From NCBI RefSeq assembly GCF_010731735.1, contig NZ_AP022588.1, positions 3,658,001-3,722,000 on the forward strand: DNA of 64,000 nucleotides, read 5' to 3'. Below, piece after piece: positions 26,596 through 36,387 of the stretch; the first letter of the stretch is position 1, and every line of letters starts with the position of its first letter. The position numbers were made by a program, and so were the translations under genes. Under the pieces are notes generated by a model. It saw nothing but the letters and a program-made list of their open reading frames with translations. It had not been told where the DNA came from and did no database searches. Source of the stretch: Mycolicibacterium sediminis. Its GTDB lineage: Bacteria; Actinomycetota; Actinomycetes; Mycobacteriales; Mycobacteriaceae.

Positions 26596-27506
26596 CGCGT
26601 CCGGTCGCAATCGTCGGGCCCACCGGCACCGGCAAGTCGGCGCTGGCGCTCGAGGTCGCCGAGCGGCTCGGCGGCGAGATCGTCAACGCCGATGCGATGC
26701 AGCTGTACCGCGGCATGGACATCGGCACCGCGAAGCTGCCCGTCGACGAGCGCCGCGGCGTGCCGCACCACCAGCTCGACGTCCTCGACGTCACCCAGAC
26801 CGCGACCGTCGCGAACTACCAGCAGGCCGCCGCCGCCGACGTCGAGGCGATCGCCGCGCGCGGTGCGGTGCCCGTCGTGGTCGGCGGATCGATGCTGTAC
26901 GTGCAATCGCTGCTCGACGAGTGGGCCTTCCCGGCGACCGATCCGGACGTACGGGCGCGCTGGGAGGCCCGGCTCGCCGAGGTCGGCGTCGCCGCGTTGC
27001 ACGCCGATCTCGCACGCGCCGACCCGGGCGCCGCGGCCTCGATCCTGCCCACCGACGGCCGCCGCATCGTGCGCGCGCTGGAGGTCGTGGAGCTGACGGG
27101 TCTGCCCTTCGCGGCCAGCGCGCCCACGATCGGGGAGCCGCGCTGGGGCACGCTGATCGTCGGGGTGGACCGGGAGACCTCGGTGCTCGACGAGCGGCTC
27201 GCCCGACGCACGGACCTGATGTTCGACCAGGGCCTGGTCGGCGAGGTGGAGGCGCTGTGCGAGCAGGGCCTGCGCGAGGGCGTCACCGCCGCCCGTGCGC
27301 TGGGATACGCGCAGGTGCTCGAGGCGCTCGACGCCGGGGGGAGTGCCGCGGCGCTGACCGACGCCCGCGAGCGCACGTTCATCGGGACGCGACGGTACGT
27401 GCGGCGGCAGCGGTCGTGGTTCCGACGCGACCACCGCATCCTCTGGCTGGACGGTGCGGCCGAGGGGAACGCGGAGGCGGTGCTGGCGGCCGTCCGCGCA
27501 GGTTGA
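26592..27506 (+). CDS. miaA: tRNA dimethylallyltransferase MiaA
   Basis: The 304-residue protein transfers dimethylallyl from DMAPP to A37 of tRNA. The P-loop is [20 protein letters not shown]; the substrate motifs are [39 protein letters not shown] and [12 protein letters not shown]. The C-terminal tRNA-binding part includes [18 protein letters not shown] and [21 protein letters not shown] 26592 overlaps the preceding gene's stop. It acts before MiaB (21303-22847) on the same tRNA position. Confidence 0.97.
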   Translation: MTRPVAIVGPTGTGKSALALEVAERLGGEIVNADAMQLYRGMDIGTAKLPVDERRGVPHHQLDVLDVTQTATVANYQQAAAADVEAIAARGAVPVVVGGSMLYVQSLLDEWAFPATDPDVRARWEARLAEVGVAALHADLARADPGAAASILPTDGRRIVRALEVVELTGLPFAASAPTIGEPRWGTLIVGVDRETSVLDERLARRTDLMFDQGLVGEVEALCEQGLREGVTAARALGYAQVLEALDAGGSAAALTDARERTFIGTRRYVRRQRSWFRRDHRILWLDGAAEGNAEAVLAAVRAG

Positions 27507-27510
27507 CGCC

Positions 27511-27516
27511 TATCCT
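27511..27516 (+). promoter_or_regulatory. -10 element of leaderless promoter for dapF
   Basis: TATCCT is followed by 6 nt and ATG 27523, in the 16-bp gap after miaA. Confidence 0.55.
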
Positions 27517-27522
27517 GATGGG

Positions 27523-28395
27523 ATGAGGTTCGCGAAGGGGCACGGCACGCAGAACGACTTCGTCGTGCTGCCCGACCTCGACGCGCGGATCGACCTCGCC
27601 GCCGATTCGGTCGCCGCGCTGTGCGACCGCCGGCGCGGCCTCGGCGCGGACGGCGTCCTGCGCGTGACGCGCGCCGGTGCGGCGCTCAACGCCGGCGTGT
27701 TCGACCGCATCCCCGAGGGCGTGACCGCCGACGACTGGTACATGGACTACCGCAACGCCGACGGGTCGATCGCGCAGATGTGCGGCAACGGCGTCCGGGT
27801 GTTCACCCACTACCTGCGCGCCAGTGGTCTGGAGTCGCGCGACGAGTTCGTCGTCGGTTCGCTGGCCGGTCCTCGGCCGGTGGTCCTGCACCGCGTGGAC
27901 GACGTGCACGCCGACGTCACCGTCGACATGGGCAAGGCCAACACCACCGGCACCGGCACCGCCGTGGTGGGCGGACGCACCTTCACCGGCACGGCCGTCG
28001 ACGTGGGCAACCCGCACCTCGCCTGCGTCGACGAGACCCTCACGCTCGACGGACTGGCCGCGCTCGACGTCGCCGCGCCCGTCCGGTTCGACGCCGCACA
28101 GTTCCCCGACGGCGTGAACGTCGAGATCCTCACCGAGGAGCTGGACGGCGCCGTCGCCATGCGCGTCCACGAACGCGGCGTGGGCGAAACCCGTTCCTGC
28201 GGAACGGGAACCGTGGCGGCAGCCGTCGCCGCCCTCGAGCATCGAGGCGTCCAGACCGGGGCGCTGCTGGTCCGGATCCCCGGCGGCGAGGTGACCGTCA
28301 CCGTCACCGATGCCACCAGTTTCCTGCGCGGTCCCTCGGTGCTCCTGGCACACGGGGACCTCGCGGAGGAATGGTGGCGCTCCCATCTGCGTTAA
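27523..28395 (+). CDS. dapF: Diaminopimelate epimerase DapF
   Basis: The 290-residue protein converts LL- to meso-diaminopimelate for lysine and the peptidoglycan cross-link of mycobacteria. It begins [20 protein letters not shown]. The two catalytic cysteines are in [15 protein letters not shown] (about residue 87) and [17 protein letters not shown] (about residue 226); [11 protein letters not shown] is also conserved. The start is fixed by the leaderless -10 at 27511-27516. The enzyme is cytoplasmic. Confidence 0.97.
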   Translation: MRFAKGHGTQNDFVVLPDLDARIDLAADSVAALCDRRRGLGADGVLRVTRAGAALNAGVFDRIPEGVTADDWYMDYRNADGSIAQMCGNGVRVFTHYLRASGLESRDEFVVGSLAGPRPVVLHRVDDVHADVTVDMGKANTTGTGTAVVGGRTFTGTAVDVGNPHLACVDETLTLDGLAALDVAAPVRFDAAQFPDGVNVEILTEELDGAVAMRVHERGVGETRSCGTGTVAAAVAALEHRGVQTGALLVRIPGGEVTVTVTDATSFLRGPSVLLAHGDLAEEWWRSHLR

Positions 28396-28404
28396 TCGAG
28401 GTGC

Positions 28405-29850
28405 ATGAACAGTGATCTCCGTGCGAACGTGTATTCGCCCATGACGTCCGATTTCTTCTCCAACTCCGTCCCGAGCACCGGTGAACTCGCGCTCGAGGAC
28501 CGCGTCGCGCTGCGTCGCGTCGCGGGTCTGTCCACCGAACTCGCCGACGTGTCCGAGGTCGAGTACCGCCAGCTGCGCCTCGAGCGCGTCGTGCTGGTGG
28601 GCGTGTGGACCGACGGCAGCGCCGCCGACGCCGACGCCAGCCTCGCCGAACTGGCCGCGCTGGCCGAGACCGCGGGCTCCGAGGTGCTCGAGGGCCTCAT
28701 CCAGCGCCGCGACAAGCCCGACCCGTCCACCTACATCGGGTCCGGCAAGGCCCAGGAACTGCGCGACGTCGTCGAGGCGACCGGCGCCGACACCGTCATC
28801 TGCGACGGCGAGCTGAGCCCCGCGCAGCTGAACGCGCTCGAGAAGGCCGTCAAGGTCAAGGTCATCGACCGCACCGCGCTGATCCTCGACATCTTCGCCC
28901 AGCACGCCACGTCCGCGGAGGGCAAGGCGCAGGTGGCCTTCGCGCAGATGGAGTACATGCTGCCGAGGCTGCGCGGCTGGGGTGAGTCGATGTCCCGCCA
29001 GGGCGGCGGTGCGGGTGGCAGCGGCGGCGGCGTGGGTACGCGCGGCCCCGGTGAGACCAAGATCGAGACCGACCGTCGCCGGATCCGCGAGCGGATGAGC
29101 AAGCTGCGCCGCGAGATCAAGGACATGAAGAAGATCCGCGACACCCAGCGCGGCGGACGCCGTCGCAGCGAGGTGCCGTCGGTCGCGATCGTCGGCTACA
29201 CCAATGCCGGCAAGTCCAGCCTGCTGAACGCGCTGACCGGCGCGGGCGTCCTGGTGGAGAACGCACTGTTCGCCACACTCGAACCGACCACGCGCCGTGG
29301 GCACTTCGACGACGGCCGACCGTTCGTCCTCACCGACACCGTCGGCTTCGTCCGGCACCTCCCGACGCAGCTCGTCGAGGCGTTCCGCAGCACGCTGGAG
29401 GAGGTCGTCGACGCCGACCTGCTGGTGCACGTCATCGACGGGTCCGACACCAACCCGCTGGCCCAGATCAACGCGGTCCGCAAGGTGGTCAACGACGTCG
29501 TCGCCGACTACGACATCGCCCCGCCGCCGGAATTGGTGGTGGTCAACAAGACCGACGCCGCTTCTGGGCTGATCCTCGCCCAGTTGCGCTCGGCCCTGCC
29601 CGACGCGGTGTTCGTGTCGGCGCGCACCGGTGACGGCCTGGACCAGCTGCGCCGCCGGATGGGGGAGATGGTGATCGCCACCGACGAGGCCGTCGACGTG
29701 ACCATCCCCTACGACCGGGGTGACCTGGTCGCCCGCATGCACGCCGACGGTCGCATCGAGGCCACCGAGCACACCCCTGACGGCACGCGCGTCAAGGCGC
29801 GGGTGCCCGCGGCGCTGGCGGCGAGCCTCGGCGACTTCGCGACCTACTGA
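28405..29850 (+). CDS. hflX: GTPase HflX
   Basis: The protein has 481 residues. The HflX N-terminal domain (GELALEDRVALRRVAGLSTE to DRTALILDIFAQHATS) is followed by the Gly-rich linker MSRQGGGAGGSGGGVGTRGP and a helical part. The GTPase domain has G1 GYTNAGKSSLLNAL, G3 DTVGF and G4 NKTD. HflX binds the 50S ribosomal subunit and splits stalled or hibernating ribosomes; mycobacterial HflX is linked to hypoxia and macrolide response. Start 28405 is tentative; ATG 28444 is in frame and matches the shorter N-terminus I recall for M. tuberculosis. The 3' end overlaps the opposite-strand molybdoenzyme gene by 7 bp. Confidence 0.95.
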   Translation: MNSDLRANVYSPMTSDFFSNSVPSTGELALEDRVALRRVAGLSTELADVSEVEYRQLRLERVVLVGVWTDGSAADADASLAELAALAETAGSEVLEGLIQRRDKPDPSTYIGSGKAQELRDVVEATGADTVICDGELSPAQLNALEKAVKVKVIDRTALILDIFAQHATSAEGKAQVAFAQMEYMLPRLRGWGESMSRQGGGAGGSGGGVGTRGPGETKIETDRRRIRERMSKLRREIKDMKKIRDTQRGGRRRSEVPSVAIVGYTNAGKSSLLNALTGAGVLVENALFATLEPTTRRGHFDDGRPFVLTDTVGFVRHLPTQLVEAFRSTLEEVVDADLLVHVIDGSDTNPLAQINAVRKVVNDVVADYDIAPPPELVVVNKTDAASGLILAQLRSALPDAVFVSARTGDGLDQLRRRMGEMVIATDEAVDVTIPYDRGDLVARMHADGRIEATEHTPDGTRVKARVPAALAASLGDFATY

Positions 29851-32135
29851 GCGTCGGGCCGCCGGACGATCACCGGCGGCTCGTGCGCCCGGACGGGCGG
29901 CAGTGGGCGGTCGAACCGCTCGATCTGCACCAGCACGTGCGCGCCGGTGCACCCGTGGGCCAACTTCGACGTCCCGACGTCGGCGGTGAGCACGTTCGGG
30001 TTGCCGTGCACGCACAGCGAATTCGCGTCGGCCGGATCCTCGGGGTCGTACCAGGCGCCGGTCGACAGCTGCACCACGCCGGGACGCAGGCCGTCGTCCA
30101 CCACGACCCCGGCCAGGCACGCGCCGCGGTCGTTGAACACCCGCACCACCTCGCCGTCGTCGACGCCGCGCGCGGCCGCATCGGTGGGGTGCATGCGGAT
30201 GGGCTCGCGGCCCTGGACCTTCGAGGCCTGGCTGACCGCGCCGCCGTCGAGCTGACCGTGCAGCCGCGTCGCCGGCTGATTGGCCAGCAGGTGCAGCGGA
30301 AACTCCTGGGCGCGAGGACCACCGAGCCACTCGTCGGGCTCGAGCCACGCCGGGTGGCCCCTGCAGTCGTCGTAGCCGAACCCATCGATGTCATCCGAGA
30401 AGATCTCGATGCGACCGCTTGGCGTGTGCAGGCGGTGCGCGACGGGGTCGGCGCGGAAGTCGGCCAGCAGCGTGAGACCGGGTTCGGTGGGCAACCGCAC
30501 CGATCCGGCCCGCCAGAACTCGTCGAACGGCGGCACCTCGAACGTCAGCCCGTACGACCAGGTCTGATACATGTGCTCGAGCCACTCGCGGGCCGTGCGT
30601 CCCTCGGTGAACGCCTCGCCGAACCCGAGGCGGTGGGCGAGCGCGGAGAAGGTGGCGTAGTCGTCGCGCGAGTCCGCGTGCGGTTCGGCGAGTGCGGGCA
30701 TGGCCACCAGCAGCGGGTCGTTGTGCGAGCCGGAGTAGTCGTCGCGTTCGTAGGGCGTCGTGGACGGCACCACCACGTCGGCGTGCTTGGCCATCGCCGT
30801 CCAGTACGGGTCGTGCACCACGACGGTGTCGGGCCGGGCCATGGCGCGACGCAGGCGTCCGATGTCCTGATGGTGGTGGAAGGGGTTCCCGCCCGCCCAG
30901 TAGACCAGCCGGATGTCGGGGTAGGTGAGGCTCAACCCGTTGTAGTCGAACGGTTCGCCGGGATGAAGCAGCATGTCGCTGACCGCGGCGACGGGGATGA
31001 ACGTCCGGACGGGGTTGGGGCCCTGGGGCAGCGAGGGGAGCCGGCAGCGCAGCGGTGGCAGGCCGGCCTCGTTCATCGAGCCGTAGCCGTGGCCGAATCC
31101 GCCTCCGGGAACGCCGATCTGGCCGAGCATGGCCGCCAGCGTCAGGCCCATCCACGGTGCCTGCTCGCCGTGCCGGGTGCGTTGCAGCGACCAGCTGATC
31201 GTCACCAGGGTGCGGCCCGCGGCCATCCGGCGGGCCAGTTCGGTCAGCTGGTCGGCGGGCAGCCCGCAGACGTCCTCGGCCCAGCGCGGCGACTTCGGGA
31301 CGCCATCGTCGACGCCCAGTAGGTAGCGCTCGAACCTGTCGTACCCGGTGCAGTAGCGCTCCAGGAACGCCTTGTCGGCGAGGCCCTCGGTGGCCAGCAC
31401 GTGCGCCATGGCCAGCATGACCGCCACGTCGGTGCCCGGCACCGGGGCCAGCCACTCGCAGTCGCCGTCGACGTCGTCGCGCAGCGGTGAGAACGACACG
31501 ATGCGACCGCCGCGCTCGCGCAGCCGACGCAGGGCGTCCCGGGTCGGATGTGCCGTGGTGCCGCCGTCGTTGATGCCGGTGTTCTTCATCGGCACCCCGC
31601 CGAAGCACACCATCAGATCGGTGTGGGCGGCGATGACGTTCCAGTCGGTGGACCGCTTGAAGAGGTCGTCGTGGGTGCCGACGACCCTCGGCATGATGAC
31701 GCCCGTGGCACCGAGGCTGTAGGAGTGCCGCGAGAAGGTGTAGCCGCCCAGGAGTTTCAGGAACCGGTGCACCTGGCTCTGCGCGTGGTGGAACCGGCCT
31801 GCGCTGGACCAGCCGTAGGACCCGCCGTAGATCGCCTCGTTGCCGTGGGTGTCGACGACGCGCCGCAGTTCGGTCGCGAGCAGCTCGGTCAGCTCGTCCC
31901 ACGACACCGCGACGAACTCCTCGGCGCCGCGCCGGTCGCTCGGACCGGGCCCGTCCTCGAGCCAGCCGCGCCGCACCGCGGGGCCCTCGACCCGGGACCG
32001 GTGTCGCAGCGACCCGGGCAGATTGCCGAGTAGGGGAGACGGATCGGCGTCGCCCCGCATCGGGTGCACGGCCGCGATGTCGCCGTCGACGACGTCGGCG
32101 GTGAATGCGCCCCAGTGGGCGAGGCTGCCGGTCAT
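29844..32135 (-). CDS. Molybdopterin-dependent oxidoreductase, DMSO reductase / biotin sulfoxide reductase class
   Basis: The 763-residue protein has no N-terminal 4Fe-4S cysteines and no Tat signal, so it resembles the cytoplasmic BisC group. The presumed Mo-ligand serine is in YGGSYGWSSAGRFHHAQSQ (about residue 105). Other cofactor segments are VVGTHDDLFKRSTDWNVIAA, FGGVPMKNTGINDGG, GGNPFHHHQDIGRLRRAM and, at the end, STGAWYDPEDPADANSLCVH. The family reduces S- or N-oxides such as methionine sulfoxide or biotin sulfoxide. It is inserted between hflX and fadE20, which adjoin each other in M. tuberculosis. ATG 32135 is supported by a leaderless -10. Confidence 0.88.
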   Translation of the reverse strand: MTGSLAHWGAFTADVVDGDIAAVHPMRGDADPSPLLGNLPGSLRHRSRVEGPAVRRGWLEDGPGPSDRRGAEEFVAVSWDELTELLATELRRVVDTHGNEAIYGGSYGWSSAGRFHHAQSQVHRFLKLLGGYTFSRHSYSLGATGVIMPRVVGTHDDLFKRSTDWNVIAAHTDLMVCFGGVPMKNTGINDGGTTAHPTRDALRRLRERGGRIVSFSPLRDDVDGDCEWLAPVPGTDVAVMLAMAHVLATEGLADKAFLERYCTGYDRFERYLLGVDDGVPKSPRWAEDVCGLPADQLTELARRMAAGRTLVTISWSLQRTRHGEQAPWMGLTLAAMLGQIGVPGGGFGHGYGSMNEAGLPPLRCRLPSLPQGPNPVRTFIPVAAVSDMLLHPGEPFDYNGLSLTYPDIRLVYWAGGNPFHHHQDIGRLRRAMARPDTVVVHDPYWTAMAKHADVVVPSTTPYERDDYSGSHNDPLLVAMPALAEPHADSRDDYATFSALAHRLGFGEAFTEGRTAREWLEHMYQTWSYGLTFEVPPFDEFWRAGSVRLPTEPGLTLLADFRADPVAHRLHTPSGRIEIFSDDIDGFGYDDCRGHPAWLEPDEWLGGPRAQEFPLHLLANQPATRLHGQLDGGAVSQASKVQGREPIRMHPTDAAARGVDDGEVVRVFNDRGACLAGVVVDDGLRPGVVQLSTGAWYDPEDPADANSLCVHGNPNVLTADVGTSKLAHGCTGAHVLVQIERFDRPLPPVRAHEPPVIVRRPDAQ

Positions 32136-32141
32136 GCGTCG

Positions 32142-32147
32142 ATCCTA
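32142..32147 (-). promoter_or_regulatory. -10 element of leaderless promoter for the molybdoenzyme gene
   Basis: The minus strand reads TAGGAT with 6 nt to ATG 32135. Confidence 0.5.
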
Positions 32148-32240
32148 GGGGCCCGATTCTGCGGTACCACGGGTCTCAACCATCCGGTTGGGTGGTATAT
32201 GGTCGAAGACACATCCCGTCCGTCGATCCGGAGGTTCTCC

Positions 32241-33413
32241 ATGGCCGCGACCAGCCAGGTCATCAAGTTCGAGCGCACCCTGTTCGAAGCCGAGCACGAC
32301 ATGTTCCGCGAGTCGTTCCGATCCTTCCTCGATCGGCACGTCGCGCCGTTCCACGATCAGTGGGAGAAGGACAAGATCGTCGACCGCGGCGTGTGGCTCG
32401 AGGCGGGCAAGCAGGGCTTCCTCGGCATGGCGGTCCCCGAGGAGTACGGCGGCGGCGGCAACCCCGACTTCCGCTACAACGTCATCGTCACCGAGGAGTG
32501 CAGCGCCGGCCGGTTCAGCGGGCTGGGCTTCGCGCTGCAGAACGACATCATCGCGCCGTACCTGCTGCGGCTGGGCACCGAGGAGCAGAAGCAGCGCTGG
32601 CTGCCCGGGTTCTGCTCCGGCGAGCTGATCACCGCGATCGCCATGACCGAACCCGGCACCGGCTCCGACCTGCAGGGCATCACGACCCGCGCGGTCAAGC
32701 AGGAGGACGGCAGCTGGGTCCTCAACGGCTCGAAGACGTTCATCACGAACGGCATTCACGCCGACCTCGTCATCGTGGTGGCGTGCACCGACCCGGAGAA
32801 GGGTGCCCTGGGGTTCTCGCTGCTCGTGGTCGAGCGCGGCATGGAGGGCTTCGAACGCGGCCGCCACCTCGACAAGATCGGCCTCGACGCACAGGACACC
32901 GCCGAGCTGTCGTTCACCGACGTGCACGTTCCGGCCGAGAACCTGCTGGGTGACGAGGGTTCGGGCTTCGTGTACCTGATGGAGAACCTGCCGCAAGAGC
33001 GCATCAGCATCGCCGTCATGGCCGCGGCGGGCATGGAGGCCGTGCTCGAGCAGACGCTGCAGTACACCAAGGAGCGCAAGGCGTTCGGCAAGCCCATCGG
33101 CAGCTTCCAGAACACCCGCTTCTCGCTCGCCGAACTCTCGACCGAGGCCACCGTCGTCCGGATCATGGTCGACGAGTTCCTCGCGCTGCACCTCGAGGAG
33201 AAGTTGACGGCCGAGCAGGCCGCCATGGCGAAGTGGTACTCGACCGAGGCCCAGGTCCGGCTCAACGACCGCTGCCTGCAGATCCACGGCGGCTACGGAT
33301 ACATGCGCGAATACCCCGTGGCCAGGGCTTATCTCGATTCCCGGATCCAGACCATCTACGGCGGGACGACCGAGATCATGAAGGAGATCATCGGCCGGAG
33401 CCTCGGCGTCTAG
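32241..33413 (+). CDS. fadE20: Acyl-CoA dehydrogenase FadE20
   Basis: The 390-residue FAD enzyme starts MAATSQVIKFERTLFEAEHD. GGAGG lies 6 nt before ATG 32241. Signatures are AIAMTEPGTGSDLQGITTRA (flavin and substrate binding), QYTKERKAFGKPIGSFQNTR and the C-terminal IHGGYGYMREYPVARAYLD, with the catalytic-base Glu in YGGTTEIMKEI. It oxidises an acyl-CoA at the alpha-beta bond in fatty-acid or sterol side-chain breakdown; chain length is not readable. The fold is complete and the length standard. Confidence 0.93.
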   Translation: MAATSQVIKFERTLFEAEHDMFRESFRSFLDRHVAPFHDQWEKDKIVDRGVWLEAGKQGFLGMAVPEEYGGGGNPDFRYNVIVTEECSAGRFSGLGFALQNDIIAPYLLRLGTEEQKQRWLPGFCSGELITAIAMTEPGTGSDLQGITTRAVKQEDGSWVLNGSKTFITNGIHADLVIVVACTDPEKGALGFSLLVVERGMEGFERGRHLDKIGLDAQDTAELSFTDVHVPAENLLGDEGSGFVYLMENLPQERISIAVMAAAGMEAVLEQTLQYTKERKAFGKPIGSFQNTRFSLAELSTEATVVRIMVDEFLALHLEEKLTAEQAAMAKWYSTEAQVRLNDRCLQIHGGYGYMREYPVARAYLDSRIQTIYGGTTEIMKEIIGRSLGV

Positions 33414-33569
33414 CCGTCCGAGGCGCCCCGTGTGGCGAACTCTCGACGGGACCCGTGGCGCGACACTCGCCCGCGACCGCTCCGATATCCCTCAAGATGG
33501 ACGTCGACTGACGCAAAGTTGACGCACACGCCACTTCGAGGGAACCGTGAGCGATCACGGGAGGGACTG

Positions 33570-35588
33570 ATGACTGGGCTTCACACGTGGGTCGGCAGGT
33601 TCATGGGACGCGCGAGCGCCGCCGTGTTCATCGCGGCTGCGGTCGTCGCACTGGCGCCCATGGTGCCACTCGCGTCGGCCGCTCCGGACGGTGACGCCGA
33701 CGTCGCCATGACGCAGGCGTGGGAGGCCGGCGGTGGCGCGACTGGTCCGCTCGGACCCAAGGACGGCGGCGTGTATCCCGTCGGCGCCGGCTTCGGGCAG
33801 AACTTCGCGGGCGGTCGCATCTTCTTCACCCCGGACACCGGCGCCAGGATCATGCAGGGCGCGATCCTCGACAAGTACCTCGCCCTCGGCGGTCCCGGCG
33901 ACGGCGACCTCGGCTTCCCGAACATCGACGAGGGCCCGGGGCGCGCCCCCGGCAGCCGCAACACGACGTTCAGCGCCGCCGACAAGCCGGTGATCTTCTG
34001 GACGCCCGACACCGGCGCGCACGTCGTCCGGGGTGCCATCAACGCGGCATGGGACCGCCTCGGCGGATCCGCGGCCGTGCTCGGAGTCCCGACCGAGGAC
34101 GAGGTCTACCGAGGCGACGTGGTGTCCCAGACGTTCACCGGTGGGGAGCTGTCGTGGAACCGGGTCACCAAGGCGTTCACCTCCACGCCGCCCGAACTGG
34201 CCGGACAACTCGACGGACTCGAGATCCCCGGGGACGCCACCTCCGCGATCGCCGCCGCGCGGCGCGCCGCGGGCGGACCGCTGGGACCCCTCGGCGCAGC
34301 GCAGGGGCCGCCGACGTCCGTGGGTGACGACGGCCTGGAGCAGACCTTCGCGGGCGGCAAGATCTTCTACAGTCCCGGCACCGGCGCCGCCGTCATCACC
34401 GGTCAGGTGCTCGCCAAGTACGAGAGCGTGGGCGGACCCGGCGGCGACCTCGGCTTCCCGACGGCCGACGAGGCGGACGGTGGCCTGGCGCCGGCAAGCC
34501 GCTTCGCGACCTTCGCCGCCGAGGACGAGCCGGTGATCTTCTGGACCCCCGACTTCGGCGCGATGATCGTGCGTGGGCCGATGAACGCGGCGTGGACGAA
34601 GCTCGGCGGAGCGGAGGGCGACCTCGGTGCGCCGACCGCCGATCAGACCGACGACGGCGACGTCGTCACCCAGACCTTCGCCAACGGCGCCATCTCGTGG
34701 AACCGGGCGTCGGGCGAATTCACCACCGAACCACCGGCCCTCGCATCTCAGCTGTCGGGCCTCGACGTGCCCGGCCAGAACGCGCCGCAGGCTCCCCAGA
34801 CGTCGGCCGGCACCGACTCCGCCGACGATCAGAAGTGGTACCGGCAGTGGTGGTGGCTGCTCGCCGTCGTCCCCGTCCTCGTACTCGTCGGTGCCGTCGT
34901 GGCGGCCGTCGTGCTCAACCGCCGTCGCCGCGACGACCGGGAGCCGTTGAACACCTTCGACGACTACGACGAGTACGACGACGACGACGAAGACGACGGG
35001 GAGTTCGACTCGGGCCCGGTACCCGTCGGCGATCAACCCAGGGTGAATCAGCCGCCGTACGTGCCGCTGAGCGCCTGGGCGATGCCGAACGAGGAGGAGC
35101 GTCCCGCCGGTCCGGTGGACGCTCCCGACGCGGGTCGGGTTCCGGATGCCTTCGCCGACGACCAGGATGCGATCGACACCACGCCGACCCGGGTGGTCAC
35201 CGCCGACGAACTCGCGAATGCCAATGCGGCATCGGACGATTCACCCCCGGAGCCGTCGGGCCTGGCCGCGTCGGTGATCGCTCCGACTCCGGAGCACGAA
35301 CCCGAACCGGCGTCCCGGGAGGATCCGACGACGTCGGAGGACCTGACGGGCGGTCCGCCCAGCGGCCGGCACGCGGCGATCTCCAGGGACGCCACGTCGC
35401 CCTCGCAGACGTCGTTGCTGCTCGCCATGAACAATCCGTTCGACGCGCCCGACGGCTACCCCATCAAGGCCGACACCAGGACCGGTCTCTACTTCCTGCC
35501 GGAGTCCCCGGAGTACGACCGCGTGCGGGCCGAGATCTGGTTCGCCAGCGAGGAATTCGCCCTTACGAACGGATTCACTCGGGGCTGA
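33570..35588 (+). CDS. LGFP-repeat cell-envelope protein with one membrane anchor (Rv2721c family)
   Basis: The protein has 672 residues. An N-terminal signal sequence (GRASAAVFIAAAVVALAPMVPLASAAP) leads to an exported region with four LGFP-type repeats, seen as LGFPNIDEG (about 113), LGVPTEDEV (about 170), LGFPTADEA (about 293) and LGAPTADQT (about 351), together with recurrent FFTPDTGA/FWTPDTGAHVV motifs. One transmembrane helix (WWLLAVVPVLVLVGAVVAAVVL, about 427-450) separates a 220-residue acidic cytoplasmic tail. LGFP repeats are thought to hold mycolate-containing envelope proteins. ATG 33570 has GGGAGGGA just upstream; a 6-bp stem at 33545-33560 directly precedes that site. There is no clear promoter in the 156-bp gap. 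Confidence 0.85.
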   Translation: MTGLHTWVGRFMGRASAAVFIAAAVVALAPMVPLASAAPDGDADVAMTQAWEAGGGATGPLGPKDGGVYPVGAGFGQNFAGGRIFFTPDTGARIMQGAILDKYLALGGPGDGDLGFPNIDEGPGRAPGSRNTTFSAADKPVIFWTPDTGAHVVRGAINAAWDRLGGSAAVLGVPTEDEVYRGDVVSQTFTGGELSWNRVTKAFTSTPPELAGQLDGLEIPGDATSAIAAARRAAGGPLGPLGAAQGPPTSVGDDGLEQTFAGGKIFYSPGTGAAVITGQVLAKYESVGGPGGDLGFPTADEADGGLAPASRFATFAAEDEPVIFWTPDFGAMIVRGPMNAAWTKLGGAEGDLGAPTADQTDDGDVVTQTFANGAISWNRASGEFTTEPPALASQLSGLDVPGQNAPQAPQTSAGTDSADDQKWYRQWWWLLAVVPVLVLVGAVVAAVVLNRRRRDDREPLNTFDDYDEYDDDDEDDGEFDSGPVPVGDQPRVNQPPYVPLSAWAMPNEEERPAGPVDAPDAGRVPDAFADDQDAIDTTPTRVVTADELANANAASDDSPPEPSGLAASVIAPTPEHEPEPASREDPTTSEDLTGGPPSGRHAAISRDATSPSQTSLLLAMNNPFDAPDGYPIKADTRTGLYFLPESPEYDRVRAEIWFASEEFALTNGFTRG

Positions 35589-35594
35589 CCGCGG

Positions 35595-36284
35595 TCAGAT
35601 CTTGCGGATGACGGTGACGACCTTGCCGAGGATGGCGGCGTCGTCGCCGGGGATCGGTTCGAACGCGGGGTTGTGCGGCAGCAGCCACACGTGACCGCGG
35701 GTCCGCTTGAACGTCTTGACCGTGGCCTCGCCGTCGATCATCGCGGCGACGATGTCCCCGTTGTCGGCGACGTTCTGCTGGCGGACGACCACCCAGTCAC
35801 CGTCGCAGATGGCGGCGTCGATCATCGACTCGCCGACGACCTTGAGCAGGAACAGTGAACCCTCGCCGACCAGGACCTTGGGCAGGGGGAACACGTCCTC
35901 CACGGCCTCCTCGGCCAAGATCGGCCCGCCCGCGGCGATGCGGCCGAGGACGGGGACGAACGTCGGCTCGGGTAGTGCGTCGGAGCCCGCGACGTCGGTG
36001 GTGACCACGGGTGTCACGTGATCGTCGGCGCCCCGGACGTCCACTGCGCGTGGACGATTCGGGTCGCGCCGCAGGAACCCCTTCTTCTCCAGGGTGCGCA
36101 ACTGGTGCGCCACCGACGACGTCGACGTCAGTCCGACCGCGTCGCCGATCTCGCGGATGCTCGGTGGATACCCACGCGTGGTGACCGACGAGCGGATCAC
36201 GTCGAGGATGGTGCGCTGTCGTTCGGTGAGGTCGGCGTCACGACGCGGTTGTGTGCCGTTTCGGGTGTCGCTGCTGTCACTCAT
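35595..36284 (-). CDS. lexA: SOS repressor LexA
   Basis: The 229-residue protein has an N-terminal winged helix ([41 protein letters not shown]). The C-terminal self-cleavage domain has the Ala-Gly cut site in [14 protein letters not shown]. The catalytic Ser is in [16 protein letters not shown] and the Lys in [10 protein letters not shown]. Activated RecA triggers its cleavage, releasing the SOS genes. ATG 36284 is supported by TAGATT 7 nt upstream. The adjacent SOS box shows autoregulation. It is divergent from chiZ. Confidence 0.97.
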   Translation of the reverse strand: MSDSSDTRNGTQPRRDADLTERQRTILDVIRSSVTTRGYPPSIREIGDAVGLTSTSSVAHQLRTLEKKGFLRRDPNRPRAVDVRGADDHVTPVVTTDVAGSDALPEPTFVPVLGRIAAGGPILAEEAVEDVFPLPKVLVGEGSLFLLKVVGESMIDAAICDGDWVVVRQQNVADNGDIVAAMIDGEATVKTFKRTRGHVWLLPHNPAFEPIPGDDAAILGKVVTVIRKI

Positions 36285-36291
36285 GGCGCCG

Positions 36292-36297
36292 AATCTA
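36292..36297 (-). promoter_or_regulatory. -10 element of leaderless promoter for lexA
   Basis: The minus strand reads TAGATT, 7 nt before ATG 36284. Confidence 0.6.
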
Positions 36298-36316
36298 GTC
36301 CTCGCGGGACCGATAA

Positions 36317-36332
36317 TCAAACATGTGTTCGA
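36317..36332. promoter_or_regulatory. SOS (LexA) box of lexA
   Basis: TCAAAC-ATGT-GTTCGA differs from the TCGAAC-N4-GTTCGA consensus at one base. It covers the -35 region of the lexA promoter, so LexA can repress its own gene. Confidence 0.8.
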
Positions 36333-36387
36333 CGCGTGTCGCGGCGGACGGGACGTGTCGGTGGCCCTCGATATGGTCTGCAACAGT

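Noticed and set aside
24853..26610. A 585-codon minus-strand open frame opposite the transporter and LigB-like genes
   Set aside because: The translation is low-complexity Arg/His/Gly; the plus-strand genes explain the DNA.
27379..30348. A 989-codon minus-strand open frame opposite dapF and hflX
   Set aside because: The opposite strand encodes DapF and HflX with all their motifs; long antisense frames are expected at this GC content.
33545..33560. 6-bp stem CCGTGA-gcga-TCACGG before the LGFP gene
   Set aside because: Too short to call a riboswitch or operator without conservation; mentioned in the gene entry only.
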